Assembly (NCBI GenBank): GCA_007132465.1
Contig: SLOP01000024.1
Coordinates: 1-64,000, forward strand
Direction of reading: 5' to 3'
DNA length: 64,000 bases
From: Candidatus Izemoplasma sp.
Lineage (GTDB): Bacteria > Bacillota_I > Bacilli_A > Izemoplasmatales > Izemoplasmataceae
Shown: piece after piece, positions 47,417-56,873 of the stretch
Position numbering within the stretch: position 1 is the stretch's first letter
How the letters are laid out: each line of letters begins with the position of its first letter
Position numbers and translations under genes: made by a program
Notes under the pieces: generated by a model
Seen by the model: the letters and a program-made list of their open reading frames with translations, nothing else
Told to the model about the DNA's origin: nothing
The model's database searches: none

Positions 47417-50400
47417 GTGAAAAATCCATTCGCCAACGACGCAGGCACAACCACGCGTTACGACATCGAAAAAAAATACAACCGGCACATCAAGCGCGAC
47501 TACCAAGCCCTATCTGACATCAACAAACGTTTCGACGCGCTGACCAAGGACTCCGAAGCTGCCTACGAACAAAAAGAGCGCGCTTTTACCAAAGAAAAAG
47601 TGCGCCTTGAAAAACAACACCAAGAAACCATTGACGCTCTCAAACGCACGCAAGCCAATGACATTGCGACGATTGAAAAAACAATTGCCGGACTGAAAGC
47701 CACCATACGCACCGACATCGAAGCGTTTAAACTCGATCACAAAAAATCAGCAATGTTAATTGAAGACGATATCGAAGCGCTTGAAAACGAGCGAAAAGTC
47801 AAGGTTAAGGAAATTGAAAAACGCCACCTTGAAGCGATTAAGACCTACGAAGATAAACTTAACAAGTTCAAGCTAAACCTTAAGAAAAATCTCAAACGCA
47901 TGGCCGATTGCGTCGATGAAGAAATCGACGCCCTTTCACGTGTTGTCAACGATGAGAACGCCGTCTCACAAGCTCAATACGACGCCCTCCAAGAAGACCT
48001 TAAGGCCCATCGTGAAGCGCTTGAAAAAAGCTTGCATGACGAAAAGCAGGCCGCCGGTCACCACATGAAAGCCGTCATCAACGCCACCAATGCGTTTCGT
48101 CGACGCTTCAACCAACGCCTCAAAGACATCGATGCACAGATTACCAATGAGCGCACCGCCATGGAAGCACCGTTTGTTGAGTGTCAAACAACGCTCCAAA
48201 CTTTACTAGAGGACACCAAGGCCTACCTCAACCGAATCAAAGAGGCACTTAAACTCGACTTCGATTTCGAGAAAACCCGTCTCGAAAACGCCATCAAGGC
48301 TGCACCACAATCCGGACTCACCAAAGAAGACATTCGCGACCTTAATCAACGGCTAAAATTAGCCGAAATGCGAAAATCAGCCCTTGAGACCCAAGCGTCC
48401 ACGGTCATTGAATTGATTGGTCGCCACGCCAAGGCCGCCGACAAAGCCATCACCAGTTCTCTAAGCACCGTCGGCCACGCCTTTGACGCCTTCAGCGAAG
48501 GCCTCAAAGCTAACCACAACCGCATTAAGGCCATCTTCGCCGTCGTCGAAGACCACGTCGAACAAACCGAAGCCAAAGCGGCACGAACCACCGAAGCGTT
48601 GCATCCCCAAGCCACTTTCAAAACGTTAAACGCCTTTGTTGAGCGCTGCTTTGTGGCGCTCAACGAGCACGAAAAAAACCGTGCGGCCCTACACATCGAC
48701 GCCATCAAAAAACTCGAACAGGTTCACCGTCAAATCGATGACATCGAGGGATTTCTTGACAGTTTGGACGCACGCAAAAAAATCAAAATCAATAATCAAA
48801 AACTTCACGTCGAACAAGAAGACGCCGCGTTGCGTTATGACATGCGCATCGCCAAGTTGCGCTTTGATCTTGACAAGCTAACGTGCGAACACGAGGCGCG
48901 CATAAAAAAACATCAACACCTGAGCCACATCAAAGTGCTCCGTGAACAAGAGCGCCTCAATAATACTAAGGCTGAGCACGACCATGCCATCACCATCAGA
49001 CAAATCGAACTTACCCGCTCGGTATCACACGCCGTCCACCAACTCCGAAAGACTCATGTCGAACGTGACATTGCGTTACTTGAAACCCGACGCGACATTG
49101 AAAAAGAGAAACATCGCGTCGAGACGTCGATTGAAAAACACGCCATCAACCGCGAGTTCGACATGGAGATTAATGAACTCGTCGGCGAAACACGTGAAAC
49201 CATCACCAAACTCGACTACGAGATCGACGCCATCGAACAAACCTTGCAGTTGGCCCATGAAAAACGCAAAAAACGACGCGACATTGAACGCGACAACCAT
49301 GACAAAGCGAAACGCACCTTGGTTCGCACCTTCGAACGCGACCAGCAAACATTGAAAGACGACATCGCAGACGCCAAGCGTCGTCGTGATGATCGCCTCG
49401 CCTTTATCGACCGCGCCCTAGAACGAGAAACCGAGGCCGCCCTCAAAAACATTCGAGGAATGCACGACACCATCAACCATGAACGCGCCCTTATAAAGCC
49501 CCACTTCGAACCACTACGGCACATGCTTAAAGCGTATGAACACACCATGAATGACCCTGAATCCAGCTTGAAATCTTTGCTCGTGCTGGTCTCTAGACCA
49601 TTTACCAAACAGCTTGAAACCTGGCTTGAGCATGCTTATGAACGCGTCTTTGAAGCCACGCGATTTCAACACGACGTCGTGCTTAAACGCAAACTTGAAG
49701 GCATCGACGACAACAAAAAACAACAAGCCATTCGCGATAAAGCCCATCAAGAACACGATCGTCAAATACAGAAAATCACGAAACAAAAAGAGCACGTGCT
49801 TGAAGCCTTCTTACGTCGCCTTGAAGAGGCGAAGAAAAAGATTAGCAGCGATCAAAAAACCACCATCCGCATCATCAAAGACCGTCTCGCCCCAGCCTAT
49901 CAATTCATCCATGAGAACGTTGAGGCCGAACACCGAAGCCTCGATGAAGCCATCGTCGCCATTTACGAAAGTTTGATTGTTGCCGATCGTGCGCTCCTCG
50001 AGCGCGCTCGAGAAAACCATAAAAAGGCGCGCGCGCAAACCACCGCCAAGTTCGACGCGGAAATCCGTCCGCTCGAAGTCGCCCTTGAAGAAAACCAAGC
50101 CACTCACCAAGCCGCCCTTGAGGAACATCACGCCACCTTTGAGGCGAAACTGGCCGAACGCACCACCACCGTCGATAAGCAAATCAACGCCCTAAAAACG
50201 GAAAGCGAGCGCCTAAACACTTCCAAGCAGCATCAAGAAAAGCGAACCCTTGAAGCCATCGATCGGCTCAATGCTGAACGCGATCAAGCGCTGGCTGAAA
50301 TTGACCAACAACACCGACGCGTCCAAGCAGAGCGCGAGAAGCAAACCACGCAGAAACTTGACAAGCTTAAAAGTCGGCTTGACGATGCCGGACAAATCCT

Positions 50401-50920
50401 CGACTACGAGCAAAAAGCACACCAAAGCAAACTCGATGCGGCCGACAACCTCCGTCAAGAGACGCTTGATCGCAATGCCCAAACCACCGAAAGCCGTATT
50501 CTTGAAGAACGCGAAGCCATCGAAGCCATTGAAGGCGCGACCAAACAACAGCTCGATGTGCTGAACGCGAAGCTAAAAGAAACCAACGATGCGCACGAAG
50601 CACAAATGCTCTCAGGCGCACAGCGCTTAGAAGAGAGCCTCGATGAAGCCGCTCGAAGCATCGACCGTGACGCTCGAGTGCAACGCGAAAAACTCACCAC
50701 CTTAATCGCCGATGTGCACGCGCATCGCGATGCGCTCAGACACGCCGAAACCAACAACTTCAAGAAACTGAAACAAGCCTTGGTCGACGCCACCGACATC
50801 TTGCGTGACACCTTCCATATCGAAGCCACGGCACCGGCTAAAGCACTCACCGCCTTACAAGATGATTTTATTGACCGCCTCGTTCGCGAGACAGCCCGCA
50901 CCATCGCCGAACGCGACTGA
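47417..50920 (+). CDS. Giant coiled-coil protein 1, unknown function
   Basis: Not recognised. From the GTG at 47417 the protein has 1,167 residues; GGAGGAGG lies 8 bases upstream, and the ATG at 47390 would sit almost at the transcript start. Nearly the whole chain is a charged helix pattern rich in Glu, Lys, Ala, Arg, Asp and His, with very few Cys and a single Trp (near LETWLEHAY). No signal peptide, membrane segment or P-loop is seen. Short hydrophobic breaks, such as KSLLVLVSRPFTKQLETWLEHAYERV, mark possible hinges. It lacks the head and hinge domains of SMC proteins. A structural or scaffold role is possible; it is followed 16 bases later by a second such gene. Confidence 0.75.
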   Translation: MKNPFANDAGTTTRYDIEKKYNRHIKRDYQALSDINKRFDALTKDSEAAYEQKERAFTKEKVRLEKQHQETIDALKRTQANDIATIEKTIAGLKATIRTDIEAFKLDHKKSAMLIEDDIEALENERKVKVKEIEKRHLEAIKTYEDKLNKFKLNLKKNLKRMADCVDEEIDALSRVVNDENAVSQAQYDALQEDLKAHREALEKSLHDEKQAAGHHMKAVINATNAFRRRFNQRLKDIDAQITNERTAMEAPFVECQTTLQTLLEDTKAYLNRIKEALKLDFDFEKTRLENAIKAAPQSGLTKEDIRDLNQRLKLAEMRKSALETQASTVIELIGRHAKAADKAITSSLSTVGHAFDAFSEGLKANHNRIKAIFAVVEDHVEQTEAKAARTTEALHPQATFKTLNAFVERCFVALNEHEKNRAALHIDAIKKLEQVHRQIDDIEGFLDSLDARKKIKINNQKLHVEQEDAALRYDMRIAKLRFDLDKLTCEHEARIKKHQHLSHIKVLREQERLNNTKAEHDHAITIRQIELTRSVSHAVHQLRKTHVERDIALLETRRDIEKEKHRVETSIEKHAINREFDMEINELVGETRETITKLDYEIDAIEQTLQLAHEKRKKRRDIERDNHDKAKRTLVRTFERDQQTLKDDIADAKRRRDDRLAFIDRALERETEAALKNIRGMHDTINHERALIKPHFEPLRHMLKAYEHTMNDPESSLKSLLVLVSRPFTKQLETWLEHAYERVFEATRFQHDVVLKRKLEGIDDNKKQQAIRDKAHQEHDRQIQKITKQKEHVLEAFLRRLEEAKKKISSDQKTTIRIIKDRLAPAYQFIHENVEAEHRSLDEAIVAIYESLIVADRALLERARENHKKARAQTTAKFDAEIRPLEVALEENQATHQAALEEHHATFEAKLAERTTTVDKQINALKTESERLNTSKQHQEKRTLEAIDRLNAERDQALAEIDQQHRRVQAEREKQTTQKLDKLKSRLDDAGQILDYEQKAHQSKLDAADNLRQETLDRNAQTTESRILEEREAIEAIEGATKQQLDVLNAKLKETNDAHEAQMLSGAQRLEESLDEAARSIDRDARVQREKLTTLIADVHAHRDALRHAETNNFKKLKQALVDATDILRDTFHIEATAPAKALTALQDDFIDRLVRETARTIAERD

Positions 50921-50936
50921 GAAAGGATGACCCCGG

Positions 50937-53807
50937 ATGGCCAAAAAACATGAACTCGCGACTCTGTCAAAAGCGAACCGCGATTTGGCCCTGCTCATCG
51001 ATGAAGATTTGCAAAAAGAATCCGAACTCCTGCAAAAACTCATCAAAGAGGTTTACGAAGCGAATCAGAAGGTCAAAGAAGGACACCTTCGTCGCGTTGA
51101 GGAGACCAACGAAAAACTGGATGCCCTCAACCGCGAAATCGATGCCCTAAAAAAGGACATCGACACCCGTGAAACCTCGACCACAGAGCAGTTCCAACAT
51201 CTGCTAGACGCCCGCGACGACATCCACGCCGCGCTACGTTCGTTGCGTCTTTTTGATGCGCGTTATTTGCGCGACCATCCGCTCGCCACGCATCTTGCAA
51301 TGCTAAAAAATCGCATCAAAGCGTTTTTCGTCACCGAACGACAAAGCGACATTGACATCGGCGATGCCATCATCGAACCCCTTAAAACCCACACCCTCGC
51401 TTGGGTTGAACAATTGTTTGACACCACCGAAGAGGTGTTTGCTACACGCTTGGATGGCGAGCAAGCCCTCCCGACCCTCATCAAACGACACAACGAAACC
51501 TTCACGTCGTTTCAATCATCGCTCGAATGCCTCACCAAAGGCTTAACCATCATCGATAACGAACGCACCCACTTCTACTACACCTCGACCGATGATGACT
51601 TTTTCAGTGAAAAAATCGACCGCATGTACGAACGGGCCGTCGGGAAACTCGAACAAAGAATCGCCGAGAGCGAATCCACACGCGACGAAAAATTAACGCG
51701 AATCGACGCCGAACTCGAGACCCTCGAGAGCGATACCCTCGGCGGATTTAAACAAAAGTATCAAAAACGGCTTGAAGCCGAAGAAAAACTTCGAAACAGC
51801 TTGCAAGACGATTTAAAACAACTGCGATTTGATATTATGACAGCCGAAAAACAAGGCGATGAGAAAAAACTCGCCAGCCTGCTTAAAACCTACGATCGCA
51901 AAGAAAAACAAAACTTGTCGCTATACGAGGAAAAAGTGAAGCGGTTGGCGAAACAAAAGACCAAACGTCAACGCGATAAACTGCAAGCTCAACGCAAACT
52001 CATTGAGCGCAAACATGAAGACGAACTGTACAAACTAAAACTGCAGCGAGAAACCGAGAAGCTAAAATTCAAAGAATCGACAGCGCTTTTCAAAGTTCGT
52101 GAAGACCACAAAGCCCTCGAAGGCGATCGCAAAGTGAACGCACGCTTTATCGACGAACTCAAAGGCTTCCACCAAGGCCTCAGCGACTACAAAAAAACGT
52201 TGGTTCGCTTCGCCGAAAGCCTACAAAAACTGGTGCTCGCCGAACACGGGGACTTTGCGCTCGGAGAACTTAAAGCTCTGGAACAATTAACCGGCTTAAA
52301 GAAGGCCTTTAAAACGCTTGAGCTCGACCTCGCCGAACGGCTAAAAAAGAAAGCCGACGACGAAGACCGTTTCGTTTTGACGCTACAAAAAGCGCTCGAC
52401 GAGACGGCTGAGAACATCCACTTTTCGGAACGCCACAAAGCCCTATTAGAGAAACAGAACCGCGAGGTTAAGCGAGCCGACATCGACCGCATCCGCGCAC
52501 AGGAGGATGCGAAGAACGATCGCATCTACTACGAAGGTCAAGTCGAAATCGCCGAAAAAGAATACGAGTTGCAGTTGCTGAAAATTCGCTCGCTTTATCA
52601 AGGCGAAATCGACATCACCAAAAGCCAAGCCGAACGACTCAATGTCGGCATGGGCGTGAATGAAGCGATGGTGCGCACGACCGTTGAAAGTCAACGGTTG
52701 TTTGCTGAACAACAAATTAAGTTTGCCCACAAGGAGTACGACGCCCGTGTTGAAAACATCGAACGCGCCCGCGCTCAAGAACTTGAATACGCTCAACAAA
52801 AACTCGCCAAAGCCGAACAACCTTACTTGTATGAAAGAAAGGCTTTGCTTGAGGAACGTGATGAAAAACTCGAGACCATCGAGTACCGTCTAGCGCTCTT
52901 CGTCGAAGAAGAAGATAAAGAAGCGCTGGAGGCACAAAAAGCTCGACTGCTTGATCACTACGGCGAACGCCTTAATGAACTCGACGAAGCCAAAGCGAAC
53001 GATGCCCACATCATCCGTTATAAAAAACAGATTGCCGCGGCCGAACAGCGGGCTGAAAACGCCACGAAAGACGCCGAAGGGCTAAAACAAAAAACCGTGG
53101 AAACGTTTGAGTCCTTGCTGAAACAAAGCGAAGAAAAGCTTCAGCTTTTTGAACGTCGCGAAGACTCGAAACTGATTCCCTACATCGAATCAGAATCCAC
53201 TTCTACAGCAAAAACCCGCCTCAACGAAGCACTCGCAGAAGCCAAAGCGCAACGCGATGAAAAAGTTGCCGAACCACAGCAACGCATCGCTGACATCGAC
53301 GCCAGACTCCAGGAACTTGAAGCCGATACCGCCATCGACCACGCCTCCCTCGAGGCCGACAAAAACACGCTTGCCAAGGAACACCACGAGGCAATGCAAG
53401 CCATTGAAACGCGTTATCGTGAGGCGTTTGACGACCTTGACAAGAAGACCAAAGAAACCGAACATAGTTTCGGTGAAGCGCGTGAGAAACTAACCAATGA
53501 GGAATCAAGCATGTCTGTTGAAACCCTTAAAAGTGCCTTACTTAAAGAGCTAAAGGCAACAAAAACTTCGCTTGAGGGCACCACCAAAAAGCAGCTGCTT
53601 GACATTCAAGCAGACTTGAAGAACGCGCTTAACGAACTGGACGACGAACGCGTCAAACTCGAAAAGAATATCCAACCCACCATTCGCGCCTTTAAACGTT
53701 ACTTGAAAACGGTCACACGGGCACAAGACCCTAAACTCAAGCCCATTCAGAAGCGGCTTGAAGACGAACACAAAGCGAACGTGGCCGCCATCGATAGCCG
53801 GTATTAG
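50937..53807 (+). CDS. Giant coiled-coil protein 2, unknown function
   Basis: Not recognised. A 956-residue protein with GAAAGGATG before its ATG, 16 bases after protein 1. It is again almost all charged coiled coil, with no membrane segment, signal or nucleotide site. A less regular region at about 100-230 (LRLFDARYLRDHPLATHL and DIDIGDAIIEPLKTHTLAW) may be a small folded domain. The central part is a long Lys/Glu/Arg helix, and Tyr-containing patches such as YEGQVEIAEKEYELQLLKI follow. The two proteins are different in sequence but of one style, so they probably act together. A strong terminator closes the operon. Confidence 0.75.
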   Translation: MAKKHELATLSKANRDLALLIDEDLQKESELLQKLIKEVYEANQKVKEGHLRRVEETNEKLDALNREIDALKKDIDTRETSTTEQFQHLLDARDDIHAALRSLRLFDARYLRDHPLATHLAMLKNRIKAFFVTERQSDIDIGDAIIEPLKTHTLAWVEQLFDTTEEVFATRLDGEQALPTLIKRHNETFTSFQSSLECLTKGLTIIDNERTHFYYTSTDDDFFSEKIDRMYERAVGKLEQRIAESESTRDEKLTRIDAELETLESDTLGGFKQKYQKRLEAEEKLRNSLQDDLKQLRFDIMTAEKQGDEKKLASLLKTYDRKEKQNLSLYEEKVKRLAKQKTKRQRDKLQAQRKLIERKHEDELYKLKLQRETEKLKFKESTALFKVREDHKALEGDRKVNARFIDELKGFHQGLSDYKKTLVRFAESLQKLVLAEHGDFALGELKALEQLTGLKKAFKTLELDLAERLKKKADDEDRFVLTLQKALDETAENIHFSERHKALLEKQNREVKRADIDRIRAQEDAKNDRIYYEGQVEIAEKEYELQLLKIRSLYQGEIDITKSQAERLNVGMGVNEAMVRTTVESQRLFAEQQIKFAHKEYDARVENIERARAQELEYAQQKLAKAEQPYLYERKALLEERDEKLETIEYRLALFVEEEDKEALEAQKARLLDHYGERLNELDEAKANDAHIIRYKKQIAAAEQRAENATKDAEGLKQKTVETFESLLKQSEEKLQLFERREDSKLIPYIESESTSTAKTRLNEALAEAKAQRDEKVAEPQQRIADIDARLQELEADTAIDHASLEADKNTLAKEHHEAMQAIETRYREAFDDLDKKTKETEHSFGEAREKLTNEESSMSVETLKSALLKELKATKTSLEGTTKKQLLDIQADLKNALNELDDERVKLEKNIQPTIRAFKRYLKTVTRAQDPKLKPIQKRLEDEHKANVAAIDSRY

Positions 53808-53838
53808 CAGAAGCCTCCCGCAGGCTTCTGCTTTTTTT
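53807..53838 (+). terminator. Terminator after the coiled-coil operon
   Basis: Ten-base stem GCAGAAGCCT/AGGCTTCTGC followed by TTTTTTT, starting at the stop codon of protein 2. Confidence 0.92.
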
Positions 53839-53870
53839 TACACCATACATCATATTAAATCCCCACAAAA

Positions 53871-53938
53871 AAGCAGCCCAATGTGGGACACGTGTTTCAA
53901 GGTATGTGCTCGCTTCGTTAAATAAGCAGCCGAATGTG
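53871..53938. repeat. Imperfect direct repeat upstream of the lipoprotein gene
   Basis: AAGCAGCCCAATGTG at 53871-53885 and AAGCAGCCGAATGTG at 53924-53938 differ by one base, with a 53-base period. No known site matches. The 274-base gap it sits in holds little else. Confidence 0.5.
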
Positions 53939-54081
53939 AATGATGGGCGTATCGCATCAATTCGCGAAAATGTCGTGCTAAAATGTATGCGTGATACCCA
54001 TGGTATGGTGGCCACATGCCGTGGCTGTTCTGCTTAGGCTATCAATCAAGCTTCACAAATCTATCTCAATGAGGTGGTTAT

Positions 54082-54591
54082 ATGACCAAGATTTATGTGT
54101 TGTTCATCAGTCTATTTGCCGCGCTTGCGCTCGTTGCGTGTGGCGGACAAGAAGAAATCGAACTGACAATCATCGATTTGCTCGAGTATGACGGCAGCGG
54201 CGATAAGGCGTATTTTGCTTACGAGGGCGTTATTTATGACGTGACCGATTCAGACCTGTGGGAAGATGGTAGCCATTTCGGACGTTATGCCGGTTACGAT
54301 TTAACCAGTCAACTTGAGGGAGCGCCTCACGGCACGGAAATGTTTGATAACGTGCCTCAGGTCGGTGTCATGATTCCGCTCGAACTCTCCACAGAGGACC
54401 TTACTGAGTACGATGGTGCATCGCATGTCTACATGTTCATTGCTTTCGAGGGAACCATTTATAACGTGACTAACGCCGAAGCCTGGGAAGATGGCGAGTT
54501 CAATGGCCTCTTGCCCGGAAACGACCTAAGCGATGAACTCACCGCAGACGATGTAGAAGGCCTGCCTGAAGTCGGCGTCTTGGTGGACTGA
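54082..54591 (+). CDS. Lipoprotein with two cytochrome b5-like (heme/steroid-binding) domains
   Basis: A 169-residue secreted lipoprotein: the signal peptide ends in the lipobox LVAC, putting the lipid-carrying Cys at residue 20. Two tandem domains follow. Each has the pattern LxEYDG...AYxAxEGxIYxVT...W.DG. The first continues GSHFGRYAGYDLTSQLEGAPHG and holds both His residues expected of a heme site. The second reads GEFNGLLPGNDLSDELTADDVEG, where both His are lost. Such small b5-like domains bind heme or other ligands at the cell surface. GAGGTGG precedes the start; the upstream promoter is unclear. Confidence 0.82.
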   Translation: MTKIYVLFISLFAALALVACGGQEEIELTIIDLLEYDGSGDKAYFAYEGVIYDVTDSDLWEDGSHFGRYAGYDLTSQLEGAPHGTEMFDNVPQVGVMIPLELSTEDLTEYDGASHVYMFIAFEGTIYNVTNAEAWEDGEFNGLLPGNDLSDELTADDVEGLPEVGVLVD

Positions 54592-54749
54592 GGTAAAGCA
54601 CCCTTTGTTGTCTTAGGCACGGTCGGCGACGTGAACTCCACGGCTGTGTGACCAGGAGTCTAGGCGCTGGTTAAAGCGTTGTCTTTCAGGATACACAGGC
54701 TGCTTCCATGGGGCAAAAGGCACCGTGTTTCGTGCGTGGCTTGCACAAT

Positions 54750-54785
54750 CAAAAAGCCATCCGGAGTGGTCCGGATGGCTTTTGT
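54750..54785. terminator. Two-way terminator after deoB and the lipoprotein
   Basis: An 11-base stem AGCCATCCGGA/TCCGGATGGCT with TTTTT on the minus strand for deoB and TTTTGTTATTT on the plus strand for the lipoprotein transcript. Confidence 0.88.
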
Positions 54786-55960
54786 TATTTCAAGTGTTTA
54801 AGGAAACTGCTACCGACGTCGGTGGTGGGGACATTGAAATTTTCGGAAATCGTGGCACCGATGTCGGCAAACGACGAGCGCGTCGCAAGCGCGCCGCCTT
54901 TCAGTCGTGGATTGTAGACGAGCAATGGCACGTATTCGCGCGTGTGGTCGGTGCCGGTGTGCGTTGGATCGTTACCGTGGTCGGCGGTCACCATCAGCAA
55001 ATCGCGTTCACCAATAAGATCAATCAGATCGGCGAGTTGTCGATCGAAGGCTTCGAGCGCTTTTTTGTAGCCTTCTGGGTCACGACGATGCCCGTAGAGG
55101 GCGTCGAAATCCACAAGGTTCAAAAACGCTAAACCGGTAAACGGTTTGTGTGCGTAGGCGATGACATTGTTCATGCCTTCGTCGTTGTTTTTTTGCTTGT
55201 GGCTTTCGGTGATGCCTTCGCCGTCGTAGATATCGTTGATTTTCCCAAAGGCGATGACGTCTTTCCCGCTTTCTTTAAGGTAATCGAGCGTGGTCTTCGC
55301 AAAGGGCTTCAACGCGTAGTCTCGCCGGTTTGATGTCCGCTCAAAAGCACCTTGCTTATCGCCGATAAACGGACGGGCAATGACACGACCAACCTTATAC
55401 TTTTCATCCAACGTCAGTTCGCGCGCGATTTCACACGCCTCATAAAGAGCGTCCAACCCAACTTTGTCTTCGTGTCCCGCAATCTGCAACACGCTGTCGG
55501 CGCTTGTGTAGACAATCAAATCCCCGGTTTTTAGCTGATGCTCGCCCAGTTCATCAAGGATGACGGTGCCGCTTGAGGCTTTGTTGCCAACGATGTTTCG
55601 GCCGGTTCGGCGGGCCAGCTCATCGATTAATGAATCGGGAAACCCTGTTTCGGTGAAGGTTTGGAAGGGCTCGGTAACGCGCAACCCCATCAGTTCCCAA
55701 TGGCCGGTCATCGTGTCTTTTCCAACGCTTAGTTCTGCCATTTTTCCATAGTAACCGAGCGGTTTTTTCATGGGGCTAACGCCTTGAATCTCCGTCAAAT
55801 TTCCATACCCGAGTTTTTCCATCGTCGGCAGAGCGATACCACCGGTGGCTTCAGCCAGGTTTTTGATGGTGTTAGCGCCGACATCGCCATACTCGGCTGC
55901 GTCTGGCATCTCACCGACACCGACGCTGTCGATGACAACGAGAAAGATGCGTTCGTACAT
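54785..55960 (-). CDS. deoB: Phosphopentomutase
   Basis: Converts (deoxy)ribose-1-phosphate to the 5-phosphate, linking the nucleoside phosphorylases to deoC. I choose the ATG at 55960 (391 residues), with AAGGAG 8 bases upstream. Alkaline-phosphatase-fold motifs are [15 protein letters not shown] near residue 6 (metal Asp), the nucleophile Thr in [13 protein letters not shown], and the metal His/Asp in [20 protein letters not shown]. It is 5 bases downstream of xerD, in the same order as in Bacillus. Confidence 0.96.
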   Translation of the reverse strand: MYERIFLVVIDSVGVGEMPDAAEYGDVGANTIKNLAEATGGIALPTMEKLGYGNLTEIQGVSPMKKPLGYYGKMAELSVGKDTMTGHWELMGLRVTEPFQTFTETGFPDSLIDELARRTGRNIVGNKASSGTVILDELGEHQLKTGDLIVYTSADSVLQIAGHEDKVGLDALYEACEIARELTLDEKYKVGRVIARPFIGDKQGAFERTSNRRDYALKPFAKTTLDYLKESGKDVIAFGKINDIYDGEGITESHKQKNNDEGMNNVIAYAHKPFTGLAFLNLVDFDALYGHRRDPEGYKKALEAFDRQLADLIDLIGERDLLMVTADHGNDPTHTGTDHTREYVPLLVYNPRLKGGALATRSSFADIGATISENFNVPTTDVGSSFLKHLK

Positions 55961-55965
55961 GATAA

Positions 55966-56865
55966 TCACTCCTTGTTTTTCGCGTGTGGGTGGTAGGCAT
56001 CGTACACGGCAATCAGTTGTTTACGGTTGATGTGTGTGTAGATTTCTGTGGTTGAGACATCCTGGTGACCCAGCATCTCTTGCACGTAGCGAAGGTCGAC
56101 GCCGTTTTCCAGCAAGTGTGTGGCAAAGCTATGCCTAAGCGTATGCGGGCTCACGTCTTTGTCGATGCCTGCATCGGCGGCTGTCGCTTTGAGAATTTTG
56201 TAAAAACCGACGCGGCCAATGGGCCGTCCATGACGGTTTAAAAACACATACGGTGTTGGGGCTTTAAGCAAGGTTGGTCGGGCGGCTTCGAGGTAGCGTT
56301 TGAGCGCGGATGCAGCCTCGCTTCCAATGGGTACAATACGCTCAGCACCACCTTTGCCGGTGACGTTAATGAACCCCATGTTAATGTGAAGATCATCAAT
56401 CTGTAAAGCGATGAGTTCGCCGATTCGCAGCCCTGAGCCATAAAGCAGTTCAACCATCGCGACGTTGCGACGCGCCAACGGTGAATCACCTTGGGCAGCA
56501 TCGAGCAATGCCTCTATTTCTTCCACGCTCAGCACGGCAGGTAGTTTTTTGGCGCGTTTTGGTCGTCTGATGGCGAGGATGATGTTGTCGTTGACCAGCT
56601 TTTCTTCCAACAAAAACTGATGGAACTTGTTCAATGCACTCAGTTTTCGATTGACGCTTGAGGCCGCAACATGTTTTTTTCGTAACGTCATTAAGTAATT
56701 ATGCACGTGGTCTTTGGTGATGTGCTCGGGGCCGTCAATGCCTCGCGCTTCTAAGTAGTTGACGTAAGCCGAAAGATCGCTCATGTAGGCGCTCACAGAA
56801 TTCTTCGAGAGCGCGTGTGAGGCTTTGAGTTCATACTCGTACTCTTTTAACAACCTACTTAACAT
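55966..56865 (-). CDS. xerD: Tyrosine recombinase XerD
   Basis: Site-specific recombinase that resolves chromosome dimers at dif. I choose the ATG at 56865 (299 residues) with GAGGTG upstream. The core-binding domain is N-terminal. The catalytic residues are Arg in GLRIGEL, HxxR in [15 protein letters not shown], His in [15 protein letters not shown], and the Tyr in that last block. XerD is the closest label; XerC is a possible alternative, but the deoB neighbour favours XerD. Operon: hemW, xerD, deoB. Confidence 0.92.
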   Translation of the reverse strand: MLSRLLKEYEYELKASHALSKNSVSAYMSDLSAYVNYLEARGIDGPEHITKDHVHNYLMTLRKKHVAASSVNRKLSALNKFHQFLLEEKLVNDNIILAIRRPKRAKKLPAVLSVEEIEALLDAAQGDSPLARRNVAMVELLYGSGLRIGELIALQIDDLHINMGFINVTGKGGAERIVPIGSEAASALKRYLEAARPTLLKAPTPYVFLNRHGRPIGRVGFYKILKATAADAGIDKDVSPHTLRHSFATHLLENGVDLRYVQEMLGHQDVSTTEIYTHINRKQLIAVYDAYHPHAKNKE

Positions 56866-56873
56866 GGCCCACC

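Noticed and set aside
47510-53771. Many open frames opposite the coiled-coil genes
   Set aside because: The plus-strand genes have promoter, binding sites and terminator; the opposite frames are low-complexity shadows.
47417-53807. SMC, RecN or phage tape-measure identity for the coiled-coil pair
   Set aside because: No Walker motifs, hinge or membrane segments, and no phage genes nearby.
54660-54730. A GGAAGCAGCC string on the minus strand, as in SRP RNA
   Set aside because: The flanking conserved SRP bases are missing.
54725-55132. Plus-strand frame opposite deoB
   Set aside because: Antisense to a full-length, motif-complete deoB.
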